Shown piece by piece: positions 60,888 to 64,000 of a DNA stretch of 64,000 nucleotides. The position numbers and the translations under genes were made by a program. Location of the stretch: contig NZ_FQZL01000005.1 in assembly GCF_900142005.1 (NCBI RefSeq), positions 124,001 to 188,000 on the forward strand, written 5' to 3'. A model generated the notes under the pieces. The model had not been told where the DNA came from. It saw only the letters and a list, made by a program, of their open reading frames with translations, and did no database searches. Within the stretch, counting starts at the first letter, position 1; each line of letters starts with the position of its first letter. Source of the stretch: Dethiosulfatibacter aminovorans DSM 17477 (GTDB lineage Bacteria > Bacillota > Clostridia > Tissierellales > Dethiosulfatibacteraceae).

Positions 60888-62423
60888 ATGGCAGTAGGTA
60901 CATTTGAACAGTACAAAGAAAGACTATTAAAAATGAAACCCAATATTTATATAGGTGGAGAGGTGGTAGACAGGTCTGATCCAAGGATGGAACCTGGAAT
61001 GTATGTTATGAGACAGACATTTGATTGTGCTCATGATGACAGATACAAGGAGTTCTGTACAGCTACATCACACCTTACTGGAGAGACAATCAACAGATTT
61101 ACACACATTCACCATTCAAGAGAGGACTTGTTCAACAAGCAGAAAATGACAAAGCTTCTTTCTCACAGAGTTGGAGGATGTATCCAGAGATGTATGGGAA
61201 TCGACGCACTAAACGCTCTTTCAGTAGTTACATATGAAATGGACGATGCTCTTGGAACAGATTTCCACAAAAGATTCGAGAAATACCTTGCATGGTCTCA
61301 GGAAAACGATATAGTTGCAAACTGTGCACAGACAGACGTAAAAGGTGACAGACTCAAGAGACCTTCAGACCAGGCTGATCCTGACATGTACTTGAGAGTA
61401 GTTGAAACAAGAGAAGATGGAATCATAGTAAGAGGAGCGAAATCTTGTAACTCTGCAGCTCCATACGTAGATGAAATAATCGTTACACCAACTCGTTTCA
61501 TGGGTCCTAAAGACGCAGCTTATGCAGTATCTTTTGCAATACCTGCAGACTGGCCTGGAGTAAAGCTTGCTGCACTTCCAGGAGTAAGACATAAGAGAAA
61601 GCACATTGATGCTCCTATAAACAAGGTTGGAGATATGGAGTCACTTACAATTTTCGATGACGTATTCATTCCAAACGACAGAGTATTCATGAATGGACAA
61701 GCTGACCCAAGATGTACACCTTATGCTGGATTCCTTGCATTGATGTTCGCTCACTTCCACAGACATTCATATACAGGATGTAAGCCTGCGACTTCTGAGG
61801 TTATAGCAAGTCAGGCAGCTCTAGTGGCAGAGTACAATGGAATCGCAAAAGCTGACCACGTTAAAGGTAAGCTTGCACACATAATCGGTCTTGCAGAGCT
61901 TGTATATGCAGCTGGTGTTGCAAGTGCAGTTAAGGCTGAAGAGTCTCCTTCAGGAACATGGATCCCTGATGAAATCCTTACTAATGCAGGAAGAAAGCTT
62001 GCAGGAGAGGAAATATACAATGAGAATAAGATACTTGCGGACTTGGCCGGTGGTCTTATTGCAACATTGCCTATGGAAGCAGATTATTATCAAGAAAAAG
62101 ATGGGGTTGGAGATTTACTTCACAAGTACATCATGAGAAATCCTGAAATTTCAGCAGAGAACCAGCACAGATGCTTCAGGATGATTGAAGACCAGATGAT
62201 TTCCGAGTTTGGTGGAGCAATGATAGTTGCAGGTCTTCATGGTGGTGGATCTCCACAGATGGAAGAAGTTGCAATGATGTCAAGATACGACCTTGAAGAG
62301 CTTAAGGGAATAGCAAAATACCTTGCAGGTATCGAGAAAGACATTCCAATTTACGACAGAGCATATGTAACACCTAGAAAGATACTTGAGAAATTCAAGA
62401 AACAAGTTAAGGTACCAGTATAA
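60888..62423 (+). CDS. abfD: 4-hydroxybutyryl-CoA dehydratase / vinylacetyl-CoA isomerase
   Basis: 511 residues. This FAD and [4Fe-4S] radical enzyme dehydrates 4-hydroxybutyryl-CoA to crotonyl-CoA. The cluster ligands of the Clostridium aminobutyricum enzyme (C99, C103, H292, C299) are matched by C98, C102, H291 and C298 here with the same spacing (GGCIQRCMG; HRHSYTGCKP). Length is normal (about 490-510). The ATG at 60888 has TTAGGAGGA upstream; the longer frame from 60777 crosses the sigma-54 promoter. It starts an operon with hbd and crt. Dehydratase function is well supported; the upstream CoA transferase is not in the window. Confidence 0.92.
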   Translation: MAVGTFEQYKERLLKMKPNIYIGGEVVDRSDPRMEPGMYVMRQTFDCAHDDRYKEFCTATSHLTGETINRFTHIHHSREDLFNKQKMTKLLSHRVGGCIQRCMGIDALNALSVVTYEMDDALGTDFHKRFEKYLAWSQENDIVANCAQTDVKGDRLKRPSDQADPDMYLRVVETREDGIIVRGAKSCNSAAPYVDEIIVTPTRFMGPKDAAYAVSFAIPADWPGVKLAALPGVRHKRKHIDAPINKVGDMESLTIFDDVFIPNDRVFMNGQADPRCTPYAGFLALMFAHFHRHSYTGCKPATSEVIASQAALVAEYNGIAKADHVKGKLAHIIGLAELVYAAGVASAVKAEESPSGTWIPDEILTNAGRKLAGEEIYNENKILADLAGGLIATLPMEADYYQEKDGVGDLLHKYIMRNPEISAENQHRCFRMIEDQMISEFGGAMIVAGLHGGGSPQMEEVAMMSRYDLEELKGIAKYLAGIEKDIPIYDRAYVTPRKILEKFKKQVKVPV

Positions 62424-62434
62424 TTAAATTTCCA

Positions 62435-62463
62435 TGCTCGGACGGTATTAGATGCCGTCCGAG
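62435..62463 (+). repeat. Hairpin between the dehydratase gene and hbd
   Basis: CTCGGACGG and CCGTCCGAG form a 9 bp stem with no T tail. It may stabilise the upstream message or adjust expression of hbd. Confidence 0.6.
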
Positions 62464-62482
62464 TAATAATAAGGAGGATAAT

Positions 62483-63337
62483 ATGAACATTAAAACCATT
62501 GGTGTCGTTGGTGCCGGAACAATGGGTACAGGTATAGCCCAGGTTGCAGCAATGAAGGGATACAACGTCATCCTAAGAGATATTAAAATGGAGTATGTTG
62601 AATCATCGGTAACAAAAATGGCAAAGCTTCTTGATAAAAGTGTCAAGAAAGAAAGAATTACAGAGATTCAGAAAAACGATGCTCTCGACAGGATTACAAA
62701 AACAGACAAACTGGAAGATTTCAAGGATGCGGATTTGATCATAGAGGCAGTTCTTGAAAATATGGACCTCAAAAAAAGCATCTTCAGTGAACTGAACGGA
62801 ATATGCAAGGAAGATACGATTTTTGCAACAAACACATCATCAATGTCTGTAACTGAAATAGCAAGTGCATCTGGAAGACCTGACAGATTCTGTGGAATAC
62901 ACTTCTTTAATCCAGTACCAGTCATGAAACTTGTAGAAGTAATATATGGAATGGATTCTTCAAAGAAAACTATAGAAATGGCTCTTGAGTTTTCTCTTTC
63001 TCTAGGAAAGACTCCAGTAGAAGTCAAGAAGGATTCTCCTGGATTCATAGTAAACAGACTTTTGATACCTTATATGAATGAAGCTGCAAGACTTCTTGAA
63101 GAAGGTGTTGCATCAGTGGAAGATATCGATACTGCAGTGAAGCTTGGCCTGAATTATCCAATGGGACCTTTCCAGATGTTCGATTTCGGTGGAATAGACC
63201 TTAGTGTGATTATTTCAGAATATTTCAGAGATGAATTCAATGATTTAGGGTATGCACCCCAATTGATACTAAAACAGATGATCAGAGCTGGAAAGACAGG
63301 AATGAAATGTGGAGAAGGCTTTTATAAATACGAATAG
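62483..63337 (+). CDS. hbd: 3-hydroxybutyryl-CoA dehydrogenase
   Basis: 284 residues, the normal bacterial Hbd size. NAD motif GVVGAGTMGTGI (7-18), catalytic His140 in GIHFFNPVPVMKLVEVI with Glu152, and the C-terminal GKTGMKCGEGFYKYE signature. It interconverts (S)-3-hydroxybutyryl-CoA and acetoacetyl-CoA. AAGGAGGA precedes the start. It lies between abfD and crt, which fits the crotonyl-CoA branch. Confidence 0.95.
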   Translation: MNIKTIGVVGAGTMGTGIAQVAAMKGYNVILRDIKMEYVESSVTKMAKLLDKSVKKERITEIQKNDALDRITKTDKLEDFKDADLIIEAVLENMDLKKSIFSELNGICKEDTIFATNTSSMSVTEIASASGRPDRFCGIHFFNPVPVMKLVEVIYGMDSSKKTIEMALEFSLSLGKTPVEVKKDSPGFIVNRLLIPYMNEAARLLEEGVASVEDIDTAVKLGLNYPMGPFQMFDFGGIDLSVIISEYFRDEFNDLGYAPQLILKQMIRAGKTGMKCGEGFYKYE

Positions 63338-63350
63338 AGGCGGTAACAAT

Positions 63351-64000
63351 ATGATCGGGGAATTTAAGAATGTTTTATTGAAAAAAGAAGACAATATTGC
63401 AACAATAACTTTGAACAGACCAACTGCTCTTAATGCATTGTGTAATGATTTGAACGACGATATGATAGAAGCTATCAATATTATAAGACAAGATTTGGAT
63501 ATAAGAGTACTGATCATTACTGGAAGCGAAAAGGCTTTTGCTGCAGGGGCTGATATCAAAGAGATGATGGATTCAAATTTGTTTGAGGCTGAAAGAACGT
63601 CAGAGAAAGCCCATTTTATCAATGACACTTTGGAATCATTGCCTATACCTGTAATAGCTGCAGTTAACGGACCTGCCCTTGGAGGCGGATGTGAGTTGTC
63701 ACTTGCCTGCGATTTCAGGATAGCGGGCGAGAATGCCATGTTCGGACTTCCCGAGGTTGGAATTGGAGTTATTCCAGGTGCCGGCGGTACGCAGAGACTC
63801 ACAAAAATGATAGGTGCGGTTAAAGCCAAGGAAATGGTCATGTCAGGTAAAATGGTCAAGGGCAGGGAAGCTTATGAGATCGGCCTTGTGACAAAGTGTG
63901 TTGCTGATGAAGAGGTGATGGAAGAGGCTGTGAAATATGCAAAAAAACTATGCCAAAAGCCTGCTTCAGCACTGCAGTTCGCTAAGTCTGCCATTAATTA
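63351..64000 (+). CDS. crt: Enoyl-CoA hydratase (crotonase), 3'-truncated by the window
   Basis: The frame opens at ATG 63351 (GAGGCGG upstream) and stays open to the right edge; about 216 of roughly 260 residues are visible. Crotonase motifs: AFAAGADIKEM (oxyanion hole) and the catalytic-Glu region FGLPEVGIGVIPGAGGTQRL, with NGPALGGGCELSLACDFRIA between. It hydrates crotonyl-CoA to 3-hydroxybutyryl-CoA. It follows hbd by 13 bases, third gene of the operon. Confidence 0.95.
   Translation, partial: MIGEFKNVLLKKEDNIATITLNRPTALNALCNDLNDDMIEAINIIRQDLDIRVLIITGSEKAFAAGADIKEMMDSNLFEAERTSEKAHFINDTLESLPIPVIAAVNGPALGGGCELSLACDFRIAGENAMFGLPEVGIGVIPGAGGTQRLTKMIGAVKAKEMVMSGKMVKGREAYEIGLVTKCVADEEVMEEAVKYAKKLCQKPASALQFAKSAIN

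Noticed and set aside
1-64000. CRISPR arrays, prophage, rRNA operons or integrative elements
   Set aside because: No regularly spaced direct repeats, integrase, phage structural genes or rRNA sequence were noticed; the two tRNA genes are not flanked by att-like duplications.

Overview
The window looks like a chromosomal segment of a strictly anaerobic, low-GC Gram-positive bacterium (Clostridia/Tissierellia type). Supporting signs are strong AGGAGG ribosome sites, frequent TTG starts, YcbB-type and sigma-54 regulation, tungsten aldehyde ferredoxin oxidoreductases (AOR), 4-hydroxybutyryl-CoA dehydratase, an ETF-linked acyl-CoA dehydrogenase and many amino-acid and organic-acid transporters. 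An amino-acid or organic-acid fermenter of the Dethiosulfatibacter/Sedimentibacter kind is my guess; the genus cannot be fixed from the sequence alone. I see no phage, insertion sequence, CRISPR array or rRNA operon.

Layout. 1-5.2 kb: the end of a HAD phosphatase, a GlnK/GlnL-like two-component pair followed by an NhaC antiporter, and a MerR regulator. 5.3-8.3 kb: a candidate Moco/Tuco riboswitch leading an operon for a MoaD-like carrier (apparently starting at ATT), a 4x[4Fe-4S] ferredoxin and an AOR. 8.4-11.8 kb: split ThrE exporter, DUF1292 protein, cyclophilin lipoprotein, cupin. 11.8-16.5 kb (minus): complete branched-chain amino acid ABC transporter. 17-20.1 kb: AspT-type exchanger and purA. 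20.2-25.4 kb: TetR regulator divergent from an M20 amidohydrolase/YfcC transporter operon, with two GACACGTGTC operators, then a RocB-like peptidase. 25.4-36.7 kb: SulP permease, tRNA-Lys, two cell-envelope proteins of unknown role, a large secreted glucosaminidase-like protein, cytoplasmic alpha-amylase, GNAT, type 2 IPP isomerase, a DUF2161 nuclease-like protein and tRNA-Val.

37-41.6 kb: an iron alcohol dehydrogenase and a second AOR (YdhV-like) with two more MoaD-like genes; the dehydrogenase and the AOR have homologous sigma-54 promoter regions. 41.7-49.2 kb: a TRAP transporter (minus) and sbcDC (plus).

49.3-64 kb is the most interesting part. It holds a set of operons around one sigma-54 activator (PAS-AAA-HTH, 59256-60650): acd-etfB-etfA; a GntP permease, nitronate-monooxygenase-like protein and AEC carrier; a short-chain dehydrogenase; a carnitine-dehydrogenase-like enzyme plus a beta-keto acid cleavage enzyme; and 4-hydroxybutyryl-CoA dehydratase, hbd and crt (cut by the window end). 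Every one of these operons has a -24/-12 promoter, and four of the five promoters have a nearby TGTATAC...GTATACA dyad that is a good candidate for the activator's site. Together the enzymes fit import of a hydroxy or keto acid and its conversion through vinylacetyl/crotonyl-CoA to 3-hydroxybutyryl-CoA and acetoacetyl-CoA, with reduction of crotonyl-CoA by the acd/ETF branch.
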